Assembly: GCA_001465935.1 (NCBI GenBank) | Contig: LNKV01000003.1 | Coordinates: 1,742,363 to 1,806,362, forward strand | From: Clarireedia homoeocarpa | Taxonomy: Eukaryota > Ascomycota > Leotiomycetes > Helotiales > Rutstroemiaceae | Length of the DNA: 64,000 nucleotides | Reading direction: 5' to 3' | Part shown: in pieces, positions 24,340 to 37,100 of the stretch | Numbering within the stretch: the first letter of the stretch is position 1 | Layout of the letters: every line of letters starts with the position of its first letter | Notes under the pieces: generated by a model | Told to the model about the DNA's origin: nothing | Seen by the model: only the letters and a program-made list of their open reading frames with translations | Database searches by the model: none | Made by a program: the position numbers and the translations under genes

Positions 24340-24600
24340 GGAGGGGGGGTAGAGGAAGAGGGTGGATGGTGGGTAGAGGAAGAGGGTGGATGGTGGGTGG
24401 ATGGCGGGTGGATGGATGGATGGCGGGTGGTGGATGGTGGACGGTGGATCCAGCTGCTCGAGTAGAAATGGTTAGACAGCAGAGGGCAGAGTGATAGGCG
24501 CGAAGGATGGTTGTTGGATGGCCGGGAAGAAGGATGTCATGATATGGATGGATGTGGATGTGGATGTGGATGGGGATGGATGGATGGATGGGTATATGGA
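24340..24600. repeat. GGATGG/GGTGG-rich tandem repeats
   Basis: Repeating GGATGG, GGGTGG and TGGATG units, including two near-identical copies of a unit of about 22 bp (GAAGAGGGTGGATGG...) near 24354-24398. The plus strand is strongly purine-rich. Confidence 0.8.
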
Positions 24601-25420
24601 TGCGATGAAAGGCCAAGTGCATGTACATGTATATACTCGGTAGTAAAGCATTACATTACCCTTTAGCCTCATCGAGAGTCTACTTTTAGAAAGCCACAAA
24701 AGGCATATTATCTCGTTCCACCCAGCATGTGCAAAGTATCCCAAGTTGCGTAGAGACAGACGATTGTACAACCAAACCAAAAGCCCAAGCCCTCAAAGTG
24801 GGCGGCCCATGGGCTGCGACGATTTTAGGTCGGGCGAAAGAAAGATTTTTAACTGGTCGGAAATGCTTGTTCTCATCGTCCTCGCTTGTGCCCGCACCTG
24901 TCTTTTTTTTCTTCTGCCATGCACCAGAGATTCTTTTTGCTGTTGGAGTTTGAGGTTGCGCCGTCTGAGGTTCTCGGGAAATCTGAGAGGAAAGCGAAGC
25001 GAAGCGAAACGCTAGCCTGCACAAGAAATGCAGCAAATCCAGATGACCACGTTCCCCGACTTTCTTCAGATAAGTCAAGACGGGATAAGGTGGGATTGCG
25101 GACGTCGACGTGGGTTACTTGTACAGTACGAAAAGCGTCCAAGTACAAGTACATGATGTGTATCTGGATATCTCGATACCCTGACCACAGACCACAAAAC
25201 GCAATGTAAAAGTGTAAAGTGCGTGCAGCAGACTTGGAATTGCTAGCTAGAACTAGTACTCAATCATATCCTAAAGGCCATGGCCCATCCCCCGACGTGC
25301 CAGACATCGAGAATCAAATATCACACAACGCCGGCTTAGAGCTCGAGTCCACCCTGACTTACTTCATAGCCTCAGCTACCCCATACGAGTAGTTGGCTAG
25401 GAAATAGAATCTCCTTTGCA

Positions 25421-25468
25421 TCTCCAGCCCTTTTCTGTTGGTGCTCTCCAGCCCTTTTCTGTTGGTGC
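25421..25468. repeat. Exact 24-bp tandem duplication
   Basis: The 24-bp unit beginning TCTCCAGCCCTTTTC occurs twice head to tail with no mismatch (25421-25444, 25445-25468), which suggests a recent duplication. Confidence 0.9.
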
Positions 25469-26350
25469 TCGATTCATATTGTAGCGAATCACATTCGAGG
25501 GAACATCTATCACTACTTGCTACTCGTATCTACTCTCACAAAAGCTTGCGGGTTCGGGCGCCCTCGATGCCCATTCTACGGTCGAGAATAGATATCCATC
25601 TATCGTGATGACTTGATTGGCGCTCACTTGGTCTATCAAAATCTAATCTGTAGGGGTCCTGAGGTCTTTGGGATGGCGCAACACATTCAACCAAGTATCC
25701 ACTCCCATTTCAGGGTGCCATATTCCTCCAATGCCCGTTCGTGACTTCTACTGCGTACAGCTGATATCGTGGCCATCCATTAATGAAGAGGACTGGCCTG
25801 GTGAAGCTATGCAGAAATTGGTAATTCGAGCTACTCGTACTTTCTGCCAAATCAAAGGTACCTTTTTAGACTATAGCACCATGTGAAACACCCCGACGTC
25901 GTGATTTATGTCTCCCCGTGGAAATTTTGGTAAGACACGGGCGAATCCAAATTTAGGATCAAATGGGAACGAGATGGGGGGGAGGGGGGGGTGAGATATG
26001 AGGCTCGAGGCACAAGACACATGATATCAAATCAAGTACGAGGCAAGAGAGTCGCATCCTGTAGTTGGTATTTCGTAGACTAGAATCGGGTGTCAATTCA
26101 AGGCGTTATCGAGATGCTTCGGTGAAGCAGGCGAGGTAGGCAACGTTCATAGCCACAACGCGACTGTCATTGTTGTGTGGTTGCTGTACGCCTGCATGCT
26201 AGGCATGGTAACAATCCATGACGCTTGGGCGGACAGTTCTGAGCATCGAGCACGAAGCACACGCTGATTTGTCTCTGAAAATCAAGTCGGGCATAATTGG
26301 CTGGCCTCGATCATCCATCCAATGACCACCTCCAGCTGAAAAAGAGCGCA

Positions 26351-26404
26351 GGAGAGAGGGAGAGAGGGAGAGAGGGAGAGAGCGAGAGAGGGAGAGAGCG
26401 AGAG
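26351..26404. repeat. GAGAGGGA-type purine repeat
   Basis: Tandem GGGAGAGA units with GCGAGAGA variants on the plus strand, about 1.1 kb upstream of the Crh gene. Confidence 0.85.
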
Positions 26405-27490
26405 ACGGGTCGACAAAATATTGGACCTCCTAAGCGCAGCGAGCGTCCTAGGCCTTTAGGATTTCTTAGTACCAAAATGCCGAGATGAGTTGTGTTCATC
26501 GACAAAGAAACAGAGGAAAAAGGAACTTTCAAGGGGGATGAAAGTGTCAAGAAAAGATCCAAGCTTCAAGACTTGCAACTCTTGCAAACACCCCAGTCCC
26601 GGTCCCCGACGTGTGTCCACAATTACATGCTTCGTACATCTAAAAACGCCTCCCACACAACTAGGTGCAGACTCGAGGAGACGTCCCTTCTCCTTATGCA
26701 TTGCATTCACAGTCCCACTCCTACTCAGGCCAAGACCCGAGCATCTCTATTAGGCCGATACAGGCAAGTTCGTCTCAGCCTTGCCAGCTGTTAGGCAAGC
26801 ACGGCGAGTTGGCCCCACGAATCAACAGCACGCAACAAATCACCGATGCGCCGACGCTAAGCAAGATAAGAGATAGTCAAGCCCCAGCCGAGCCAGCCTC
26901 TTCTTAGTCATCAAATCCGGCTGAGCCTTGCGAAGCTTCTGAAAAACCAAGAAACGAGCTCGATGTAACCCGTCCGTACGGATGTAAGATTACCTGCTCC
27001 CAAACACCATGATCCACCACCAACCTCTTCATTAATCTCCAACGGATCACGAGAATGGCGATGATGTACTTGGTACAATGCTTTGCTATACAATGGTTTG
27101 CTAAAAACTAATCACCTTCTTTCTTCTTGCTAGTCGTTGTAAATCTAGAGATACCAAGTATAAGCAAACTATATAACGCAAACCAAAAATAATTCCGGTG
27201 GCTGGAAGAAGGGTCCAATTTCTCTGCAACCTTATAAGCAACACGAATACTTGCATGATCCGCCGGTACTTCTTACTTTGTACATTCGACGGTTAAAGGT
27301 GCTCACCGACTACAGATTCGGAAATTTTTCCATCTTTTAACACACGCAGCTATCCTTCAAGCTGCAAAACTTATCTCTAACAATCCATTGCTGCTTCGAC
27401 AAGTCCCTGGTTAGAGATTCCTGGTGTGACAGTACCATTGTCCGTCTGCAACTCGCCTCTTCTTTCGAACCTCTACCCCAACTGGCAAAG

Positions 27491-29023
27491 ATGGTGTCCA
27501 AACTGTTCGCTGCAGCAGCTACTGCATTGCTGTCTTCTCGATTGGCTCTCGCGCAAACCTACAGTTCTTGTAATCCACTATACTCAAGTATGTATTTACT
27601 TCCTACTACCCCCCCAATAAACTCTCACTAATCTTGTAACCAGCTGGTTGTCCCGCAAATACTGCTCTTGGAAAGTCTATCGCTATCGATTTCACCCACG
27701 GAGCAGTCGGCTCCTTCACCTCATCCGGTCCTGTCACCTACAATTCGAATGGCGTCTCGTTTACTGTGTCGAAGTCGGGAGATGCGCCCACGCTCTCCAG
27801 TATCTTCTACATCATGTTCGGCAAAGTGCAAATTTCAATGAAGGCAGCTCCGGGGGCAGGTATTGTTAGCACATTGGTCTTACAATCAGACGATTTAGAC
27901 GAGATTGATATGGAATGGCTGGGCGCAGACAGTACTCAGGTTCAGACGAATTATTTCGGCAAAGGCATGGTCACTGATTACAATCGTGGTGCATTCAATC
28001 CCGCTGCGAACAACCAGGGCCAATTTATTACCTATACCATTGAATGGACTGCAGAACAACTTGTTTGGTCGGTAGGATCGACTGTGGTACGAGTGCTTAC
28101 GCCCGCCACCGCTGACGCGAACCAATATCCACAAACACCAATGCAAATCAAGTTTGGAGCATGGTCTGGAGGGGACTCGTCAAATGCTGCGGGAACTATA
28201 GCTTGGGCACGCGGTCCAACTGATTATTCTGATGGACCATTCACCATGGTCGTTCAATCTATTGCTGTCACGGACTACTCGACTGGCACTCAATACAAGT
28301 ATGGTGATGAATCCGGAAACTGGACCTCGATTGAAGCTGTAGGCGGATCAGTCAACGGAAATGTACCAAACTCAGCAACAATCGTCCAAACGGCTGGTGC
28401 CTCTGTAGCCACATCCGGTTCACCATCTATCCCAGCCGGTATCAACAATGGAAATAGCGCCACACGAACCGGATACCCGTGGGTAGCAGGAACCCAAACT
28501 GTATCCCAGGTCACCTGGAGCACTGCACCAGGCATTCCATCCGGCTGGGAGATCTCTTCCGAAGGTAAAATCGTGCCGGTAAGTGCTGCGCCTATAAGTA
28601 CGTATCCAAAACCCCCCCTGTTTCCCCCTTATTTAAACCTCGGTTAGCGTATCCTAACATTTACAATAGACATCAACCGCATACACCCCTTACTCTTCTG
28701 TGGACCTCTCACCTTCTTCATCTTCGCTGCCGTCAGGCGCTGGCCTTGAAACTATCACGGGGTGGGATTCGCGCGGTTTTGCTACTACTCAAACGGTCGT
28801 CGCGGGTTATGGGACGGCGAGGAAAAGTTACGATGATCAAGGTTTCCTGATTACTAGCTCGGATGCTGGACCTACGACTGGTGCGGGAGGTATTTATACT
28901 ACTGCGGCTGGAGCGATTGGTGGGAAGGTCTTGAGTACAAATGCTGCAGCCGTGGCATGGAATGCTCGACCGACTTTACTAGGCGCTTTTGCTGCTGCTG
29001 CGGTCGGGGGCTTGTTTATATGA
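27491..29023 (+). CDS. Crh-type GH16 cell-wall transglycosylase, GPI-anchored
   Basis: Exons 27491-27587, 27644-28578 and 28670-29023; introns 56 and 91 nt; 461 residues. A signal peptide (MVSKLFAAAATALLSSRLALA) precedes a Cys-containing start (CNPLYSTGCP). The GH16 catalytic motif DEIDMEWLG lies at about residues 118-126, with E119 as likely nucleophile and E123 as acid/base, followed by QTNYFGKG. The C-terminal third is Ser/Thr-rich, and the last ~20 residues are hydrophobic after small residues (STNAAAVAWNA), which fits GPI attachment. Crh enzymes link chitin to beta-1,6- or beta-1,3-glucan at the outer membrane and wall. The middle intron donor is GTAAGT at 28579; using a later GTACGT would break the frame of exon 3. 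Paralogue identity (CRH1, CRH2/UTR2) is not decided. Confidence 0.93.
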
Positions 29024-29777
29024 TTAGATGGTCATGTATTTATGGGCTTAGATGGCGTATAGGGTCAGATGGACTGGTTTGGGGAATTTAGGCGAATGGC
29101 AATTTGTATATAAACGGGTATGGATGGGTACGGGTACGGGTATGAGAAAAATGGCGGGATGCTTATCCATGGATATACGATGGGATATGATGGGATATGA
29201 TGGGATACGATCCTCATGTGTTTGACGATATTGTTGAGAATTTAATGATAATTGTGACGAAGAATTTGGGGGGAGGGGTGGGATGGGATGAAGGGGAGAT
29301 AGAAAGGAGATGGAATGAATGGATAAATAGGTGGATGGGTGGGTAGTTGCTATATACACCTTGTCTCTAGCTACTAGAAGTACCTACCTAAGCAAATACC
29401 ACCGAGATACCTTGCACAGCATGCACATCAGTGTTTCTTCAGTACTGCTCAGTAAAGTCATGCAGATGTAGTCTAAGTAATACTCATTCTCACATGAATG
29501 CAAGGTGGAACAACATCACAGATCTCTCGATGTTCCCAGCTCATCTCTTCGTTACGTTACATACTGGGTATGTATATATATGTTCAAGGAGGTTGATGAA
29601 AGTTGAAGGGAGGGAAGGATAATGATACTTGTGGAGATATATATGTAAGAAGGAACTTTTGCTTGATAGAATCTAGCATTGAAATCCCATGGGCTCTCAT
29701 GGCCTAGTCCTCGTTTGTATCTTAGATTTTGAGATGCTCGGAGAAAAATATAGCACATTGCTCATACCTATATACAG
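29024..29777. other. Tail-to-tail intergenic stretch with decamer repeats
   Basis: This stretch of 754 bp lies between two convergent genes. It holds three copies of the decamer TGGGATATGA/TGGGATACGA (29181-29210) and other G-rich short repeats. No gene seen. Confidence 0.5.
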
Positions 29778-30806
29778 TTAGTTAGCTTGGATAGGTTCTG
29801 TCGACATGCAAGTCCAAGTGTCTTCATACCCTCGAGCGTACTCCTTTAGATTGTTTTCATCAGATACTACGATTGGCAGTGATCAGCAGTAGTCCATCAG
29901 GCGTAGGTGTATATGATTCCAACTCCAAGTACTTACAATTAGCCCTAGCACCCATCCATCCATGATGCATGGTAGGGTAAGTCTCCACGACACCGTTTTT
30001 GCCGCTTTCGAGGATATCTTTGTATTGCTGGACAATTGTAGCGTCTTCGCCGTTGGAAGCCAGTACGATATGAGGGATTGTGATGGCTTCTGCATCTTCC
30101 TTCTTCAAGGCACTGGGATGGAGTTAGTGGGATCAACGTTATAGAAATGCTTCTATTCAAGCAAATAACTCACCCCGGATGGACCTGTCCAGATACCTTC
30201 CAAACTGTATCCTTACCAGACGAAACCGCAACAACCTTCAGATAAGTCAACAACATCGTCTATCTATATCTCACCAAGGTAAGAGAAAATCCACAGTACC
30301 TTTCCACCCCAACACAATCCCAAGCTCGCCCAGCCACTTACACCGTCCCACCGCTTCCCAAACTCCCCAACCAGATCTCTGGTCATCTTCCCCCAATTCT
30401 CATAATCATACGCCTTCCCCATGAAATCCGTCTTCTCTGCTTTCGCTGCCTCACTCGCATCAGGAGCGAACCATTCAGCTTTCGCTCCTTTTCCCTGGAA
30501 GAAATCCGGCACGATGACAGCGGTGCTGAGAGGTGCTAAGGCTGCTGCGAGGAGGTCGGCGCCTTGTAGGGTTTGCGGTGATGTGCCGAAGATGTCGTAG
30601 ATGACCATTAGTGCGGTTTTGGGGGTGGAGGGTCCTGGAGTGTATGGTTAGGGGGGGCGTGGTGGGTGCGAGGAACTTGTCGAGGAGGGGGACAACGTAC
30701 CGGATATGTAGACGGGCAGACCAGAGATGGTTTCCCAGGTTCCTTTCTCCTCGTAGTCTGCTACTTTCACGGGCGGGATGGTATTACATGCTTTATGGGT
30801 AGCCAT
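29778..30806 (-). CDS. Dienelactone hydrolase family protein
   Basis: Five exons (minus): 30806-30701, 30634-30300, 30235-30174, 30112-29937 and 29866-29778; introns 61-70 nt; 255 residues, normal for the family. The alpha/beta-hydrolase fold is clear: LMVIYDIFGTSPQTLQGADLL, then the nucleophile elbow GLCWGGK (Cys143), an acid in NGEDATI (Asp191) and the histidine in MHHGWMGARANLSDE (His218). In bacteria such enzymes open dienelactones; in fungi the family (including yeast Aim2) is poorly defined, so the substrate is unknown. There is no signal peptide or membrane segment, so a cytosolic enzyme is likely. It is convergent with the Crh gene. All five joins keep frame and rebuild conserved strands, so the structure is reliable. 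Confidence 0.92.
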
Positions 30807-32387
30807 TATGGATGCGTGGAACTGTTGTAGGAGAATCAAGGAATTGGCGAATAGTGTGATGTATATCTAGGTAACGAAGAGAGAGTTGATTTCAAGAGAG
30901 CTTTGAACTGTTGATGACCCTTCAATAAAGGTAGGATATGCCCAATTTATACATTTTGAGATTTACTAATTTTGGGGTGCATAGCATCGCTAGGTCGGTA
31001 TTTTGAGGATGCGATGATGTCGGTGATAACGGCGGTTTGGGTGAGATCTCCATATCCGTCTAACTTCCCCATTTGGGTTGCAGGTGATGAAGAAGAGGAA
31101 AGCGACATAGCCATGGTGTGTAGCCATGTATACTGTTCGCATTTCATATTCCAGGATTTTTACGTGGCTGTGGAACTCGATATGTTTTGACATGAGATGC
31201 ACAACTGTGAAGTAGGCCGATGCCCCCCTTGGGGACGCATGTGGTGCCAAGCCACTACTGAGACCCTGCTTGGTGGCCGTACTTCGACGGCGTGCTAGGG
31301 CAAAATAACTACAAGTCGTAGCTATGAAGAAACTCGTAGTTTTCCTTTATTCCCACATAAAGCTTCATGCATCGCTTTCGTGATCTTTATTGCTTATCAG
31401 AATACAAGCCATGTCATATCAAGATATCAAGTGCGCTGTCGACGATAGCCTGCGATGCTACTTCGATCCCGCCTTTTCTATGAAGAAACGGTAGGCTGAC
31501 TTGGGACAGCATCATCCAGGCAATTTTCCTCCTCAATACTACTCAATATGAGAATCTTCAAGTGGATCGTCCATTCTTTGGGATATTGTGATTGCTGTTT
31601 CATATTGACCTTATTATTGTCTAGATTTTTGCACCGGGAAGGCCCGCCTTTGTTTCCTCCTTCCTCTATTGCTACCGACACTAATTTGCAACAATCTGAT
31701 TATCATCTTTATTGACAACAAAAGTCCAGTTCATTGAATAGAGGTTGCAGTTTAACTCTGTATTCGTATGTGCGTTCTTTCGGGGGCTTCCCAGTTTAAA
31801 GACAATGGATGTTCACCGCAGTGTGGTTGCATATTACACTCAGGAATTTATGCGCAATGCAGTACCGAGCAGATTGATATGAGCAACAGATTTCATACGC
31901 TTCTAGCCAATCATCTAAGCTTATGCCGTCATAACGATATATTCCATGGGTCCTCGGAAGAGAGAGCAGGGACGATGTGTTCAGCGGTAAGATGATCATC
32001 ACGGTCACAGGTCAAATGTACTCTACCAAAGTTTACATCATTGGCGACATGGACTCGCCGAACAGAGAGGCCTTTCTCCGCTGTGGGAGAAGATATATTG
32101 CGTAGGTCTGAATCTGCTCTGGATGATTTGGCACAGCTTTCGATACAACAGGTTAATGCATCTATCATACACAATTATCTGGATGAGAGATTACAAAAAA
32201 TTTCTTTGGAGAGAATAATATCTAAGGCCACAAGGATGATCACCCTCCGTTGGTCTTTGAAAACATTGATTCATCTGTGGACATGCAAAACTTTGCGATT
32301 ATGGTAAAGAGACTCGCCGAGTCACTACGTCCGAATCAGCCTTGGAAACAAATCGATGAGATTTTTAGGCTGTTTTTCTACTTACAG
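30807..32387. other. Intergenic, upstream of DLH-like gene and 5' of a reductase remnant
   Basis: 1.6 kb with no intact gene. It should contain the DLH promoter at its left end. Its right half is where the N-terminal Rossmann domain of the adjacent reductase should be, but no GxxGxxG-containing frame can be joined. A short MIITVTG segment near 31991 resembles a first beta strand and is not continued. Confidence 0.45.
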
Positions 32388-32935
32388 AAGCTCCAGAGCA
32401 GATCAGCTCTGTGTTCCCCGCGTATTGCGCCTCCAAAATCGCCACTCTCAATGCCACGGATGCGTTTGTAGAGAAACACAACCCGCACTTTGACGTTGTG
32501 AAGATATTCCCCGGATTCGTTTACGGGAAAGACGAACGCGCGACCGATGTCAAATCGTTGATGTCGGGTTCAAACAGGCTGCTTCTGGCGATCCTTCAGG
32601 GACAAAAGTTCCAAGAGCCGAGGTTGGCAGGCGCTGCAGATGTCAAAGATGTAGCACGAGTCCACGTGCTGGCACTGGATAAGGAAAAGGCAGGGACGCA
32701 GGATTTTGGAGTCACGGCCCCAATGGTTTATGATGATGCTTTCGAAGTTGTGAGGAAGTATTTTCCCAAAGAAGTGGAGGAAGGTATTTTTAAGCAGGGG
32801 GGCCAGCCGAGTTTGCGGATTCATTGGAATTCGGAGAAGACGGAGAACGTGCTTGGGATTAAGTTCAGAACTTTTGAAGATATGGTGCTTGATGTTACTA
32901 GACAGTATCTGGAGTTCTCGGGCAAAGCTGCATAG
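32388..32935 (+). pseudogene. C-terminal part of an extended short-chain reductase (SDR); 5' part missing
   Basis: From a plausible acceptor (CTTACAG at 32381-32387) the frame reads EAPEQISSVFPAYCASKIA, the YxxxK active-site region of an extended SDR/NAD-dependent epimerase, then FDVVKIFPGFVYGKDERAT and a substrate-domain tail to the stop at 32935, about 180 residues. Intact enzymes of this type (cinnamoyl-CoA or dihydroflavonol reductase-like) are about 330-350 residues, with an NAD(P)-binding GxxGxxG motif at the start. I searched the upstream ~1 kb in all plus frames and could not assemble such an N-terminus: frames are closed by stops or show unrelated sequence. I read this as a gene remnant or a badly decayed 5' half. 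An unusual intron layout or assembly error remains possible. Confidence 0.6.
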
Positions 32936-34141
32936 ACTCTATGTAACGATGAATTGTATCAAGAGAGGAACCTCGACGGGCAACACCATCCATCCCCAAC
33001 CGCCGCCAATCACACACATTCATAAAAAAGAACACACAAAAGCAAACGAGATCAATCAGTTGAGCCTTTTACTCGTTCACTATTTCTTACACAATACGAG
33101 TTATAAATTCCAAACTTTAACAATTTGCAATGGGTATCATAACATACCCCCAACGTAAACTGAAAAGATGTAAAAAGGATAGTGCCAAAAATACTTTAAG
33201 AGCCCCCCGTTCCCCGCGTATCCATTCCCTGAAACTTCAAAGAAAGTGAGTGAGAATGAGTGCAATTCACTCAAGTCTTTCCTCTTTTCCTGGTTCTCCT
33301 TTCCGCCCAACCGACCCAAGCCTTATATATCAGTTCCTCCAGTATCAAATCGATTTCCACCCACCACCTCTTACCTAACCAACCCAGCCGCGATACCCTA
33401 CCCGCCTACCTGCCCGCCCATTCCCATCTCCGAATCCAGACCCTACCGCCGTCCTACCACACCCCCAAAAAAGTGGAGAACCGTGTGCCCAGGAAAGTAA
33501 ATAGCTAAAGTCATCCCTCATCTCCGCGTATCACAATCTTTGAAAACAAAGGAAGTTCGGATCGCATACCACATCACCAACCCCCTACCAAGGGAGATGT
33601 AGTTAGTAGACTTTGGTTTGAGAGAAATGTAGTAGCATTCATATCGTAAAGCCCAGAAAGTCCGAATAGACTTGGCAACAAAACCAGCAAAGAAAAACAA
33701 CAGGAAAAACAACCATAAACCAAAAAAAAAAAAAAAAAAAAAAAAAAAACAAACTTGTTACCCCACGCCCCTCAAAAGCAAATGGGTATTTCCTCTTAAA
33801 ATATTTCCCATGAAAGTTCCGAAGTATCGCAAAAGAAGAAATTTCTAACTTGTTTTGCCTGTGATTTTCATCTTTGAGAGCGCCCGCATGCTTTTTCTTT
33901 GCTAACCAAAAGAAACTTTCGCAAGCACAAGAGCAAACGCAATGCTACCTAAAACAGTGCACGAAAACCAAGTCAGAAAAACTTGAAAAATCAAAACAAA
34001 CAAGATGTACGCATGTGAAAAAAGTGGTATTTTGGGTATTGCGCGCCAGGGTATATCCAGCCGTTGTGTACGATATAATAGACGTACAGAGAGACAATCG
34101 AGGAAACAAAGGAATAAAAGGTTGGAGGTATAATGAGTTTT
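32936..34141. other. Intergenic, 1.2 kb, with poly-A run
   Basis: This is the convergent gap between the reductase remnant and the KH gene. It holds a long A run (about 33722-33749) and a pyrimidine-rich segment near 33260-33460. No gene is supported. Confidence 0.5.
33722..33749. repeat. Poly-A tract, about 28 nt
   Basis: An uninterrupted A run downstream of both convergent genes. No flanking target-site duplication was recognised, so there is no case for a retroposed element. Confidence 0.8.
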
Positions 34142-37100
34142 TTAAGAACGCGGTGGTCCAATTGGACCTGGGTATCCTGAGTTTGCAGAGTTAGAAGTCG
34201 ATGGGCGTCCACTATCAATCGAAGCTCGCATGCTATGTCTTGGTGTAGCATCGCCCGGGTGTCCATGCATGTGCTTGTGATCATTGTTGATGCTACCATT
34301 TCCAAAATGACGAGTAGGCCATGGGGTAGTGTCGTCGTCCGGCAAATTGACACCACTGTCGTTCCATGGGTTTCGGTCCGCATTGAAGCTTCGTGTAGAT
34401 TCGATAGAAATCAAAGAGGTCTTTGAAACGTTACCAGACCCATTCTTGAAGAATGATCCACCGGGTGATTGTGAACTGTTCTTGCGACCATTTAAGAATG
34501 AAGAGAAGGATGATGACATGCTACCAGGCTTTCGAAGTTTGTCAAAAATGTTGCTTCTCTCCCTTGCGACATCATCACCGAAGGAAGGTTTGGTAGGCGA
34601 ATCAGTTGAGACTGGCGTAGGCGCATGCTGCAGGAGCTTAGAATCGAAATATTGTAATGATTCTTCGAAGGAATCAGATTTCGGGCGAGGAATAGTGCCT
34701 TTCACGGTGGTCACATGAACGCCAGCTGAGGCAAGGTTGGAGAACAAGAATTCAATGGCATCCCGAACACCACCGGCGTTATTTCTTGTAAATGATAAGT
34801 GGAGGACCACAGTTGGGCCGCCATCCTCGGTACGTTCCGATGAATTTTCTTGGACCTCAGCATCGACAACATACTGTGACTTGAGTTTTGGCACCAATTC
34901 TGTCTTGAAGGCTTTCGAATTGAAGTACTTCATGAGCTCTGGGGTACGGACGAGGACGAGGTCATGATTGTCTGGCACCATGCCAAGGAACTCATCCACG
35001 CAGTGAGGAACTTGCCATTCTGGTCCGGATATAGTAACGTCGTCGCTAGCTTGTTCAGTGCTTGGGAATAGGATCTTGCAGTTCCACTTCTTCTCGAGCT
35101 CTTCGATTTGCTTAAGGCGGGCAATGAGCTGTCTGTGATACAACCGATCGACGATGACAATTTGCGATGTAAATTCGGAGTCCACCCGGTCGACCATATC
35201 CAGAATTTCGGACTTGACGAGCTCCAGATTTTGAGCATTACGTGCTGGAGTTCGACAAATGACATTGTCGGCTTTAATATCGTCATCCTCCCGACCAACA
35301 CCACCGCGATCCATTACATTCGAAAACTTGACGAAAACGGAATGCTTCTTCATGATCCTTTGGATGTGTTGACCGCCGATTCCGATGATGCGTTTATGGT
35401 ACTGATCAGGAACATGGAAAGAGATCGAGGCTGGCATTTCTTGTTCAACCAGGGCAAGGCCAGTCTTCATAGCTTCATAGTTACCACCGCAAACATCGAT
35501 GTTGAAGTTGTACTCATTGAAGCCATCAAAGATGATTTGAACGCTACCTAAACTCGAGGTTAATCATATGTTGTATGGAAAGAACATATCCATGTACTTA
35601 CTTTGGCCCATGATCTTGTTAATTTTGCCATTCTTCTTTCCACTGACGAATTCCTTGTGCTCGTTTGCAAGTTCAATCTTCACACGAATCTGATATTGTG
35701 CTCGCTTGACGAAAGGAATAGCATCAATAACAAACAATGCGGCCTTGACGGCATCATCAGAACCCGTGATTGTCCACTGCAACTTGTCGAATGTTACGTC
35801 TGCGTCTGAGTTGGCGCAGATATCGGATAGCATGGTTCTGATCTGGGGTGTGGATGGTTGCTGCTGGATATTTGTTGCTTGAATCCACCAGGAGGCGCTA
35901 TAGAATTGTCCAGCCTATTCAACATTTAGCAAGGTACTCAACTGCTATGGAGAATGTATTGTTTACCATAGACATGATTTCCCTAACAGTCCGCTCAACA
36001 TGAAGACCTTCCACGCCTTGGATTCTGATCATATTGCGTTGCGAAGCTAGGGCGGGAAACTGGATGAAGGTTCCGTTTGTCTCCATAATTTTGCGAACTT
36101 TGTCCAACCTAGTCAGAAGAATACTGTCAATCTTAGCTGCAGATACGTGAGCATCTTTCATAAAGAGTCTTGTCATTCTAACGAGTTCATGGATCTTGCT
36201 TTTGGCCATGGCTATGTTTTGTGGGCTATCACCCGTTATCAAGATCTCTTCTGGATTTCGACGTTGAGCACCTTTTGGGCAGTATCTGTAGACCTGGGAG
36301 AACGGTGGTGGGAAGTAGATGGCAGTGTTTGTGGCAGACTCAATCATTTTAATGTTCTTTCGAGATCGTCCACAGACCACAGTATGAAGAGAGAGTTCAA
36401 GGATAGCACCATCGATCATACGTCCGAGCTACATAATGGATCAGTGAGCGTCTTTCGAGGGAAATAGTACTAGACAACATACCAGCTTGTCAATGTAAAC
36501 CAGAACTCTTGTCTTTGCGTGTTCGGCGCTCTCCATATCACCATATACTGCCACTCTCCATCGAAGATCTCTCCCTGCCTCGCCATTGCTGTTCAATCCA
36601 TCTGTTAACGAGGCGAACTTTGGTCCAAGAAGAAAGATGTCGACACCACAGAACGATGCAATTTGATCTAAGTGGTCTATAACTGCTGTCTTTAATGCTG
36701 TCTTTGATTCATCGATGATTAATTCTCCGTCTACTTCAATGACGGCACAACGCTGTTTTCACATTAGCGACCCATATTCCGACCTAAAACCGGAATTCAA
36801 TCGTACCAAAGCGAGCGGGGTATCATTTAGAATCGTCTCTCTACTCTTGTGTACCAGCTCCGGGCTTCCCGAAAGACACACGTTCGTTACTTGCTGCTTG
36901 ATGCGTTTGGGTTCCGTAACTTGGACATGAGCTTCTATAGGTAATGGGCCTTCTGTAAGTTCTCTGCATAGCTTGCTCAGGTTTTCGACATTTGTGGTGT
37001 GTACGGGCAGTTTCCATACTGGGACGTCATCAGGCGCGTCTTCGGGATGTGTCCATCGTAAGACGGCATCCGCCGTAGCGTATAGTATATCCTCTGTATT

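Larger units (their letters stand above)
23930..27490. other. Long divergent intergenic region, 3.6 kb
   Basis: This region separates the divergent adenylate cyclase and Crh genes and should hold both promoters. No gene is supported. It is rich in tandem repeats (24028-24163, 24340-24600, 25421-25468, 26351-26404). A long minus-strand frame at 23972-24628 only reads the repeats and is rejected. Confidence 0.55.

Noticed and set aside
24294..24494. Gly/Arg-rich plus-strand frame resembling an RGG peptide
   Set aside because: It lies wholly in the GGATGG/GGTGGG repeats and is a by-product of the repeat.
23972..24628. 218-codon minus-strand frame rich in His, Pro and Thr
   Set aside because: It only translates the tandem repeats upstream of adenylate cyclase; low complexity with no folded part.
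33722..33749. Poly-A run as the tail of a retroposed element
   Set aside because: No coding remnant, no short direct repeats flanking a unit, and no element body were seen.
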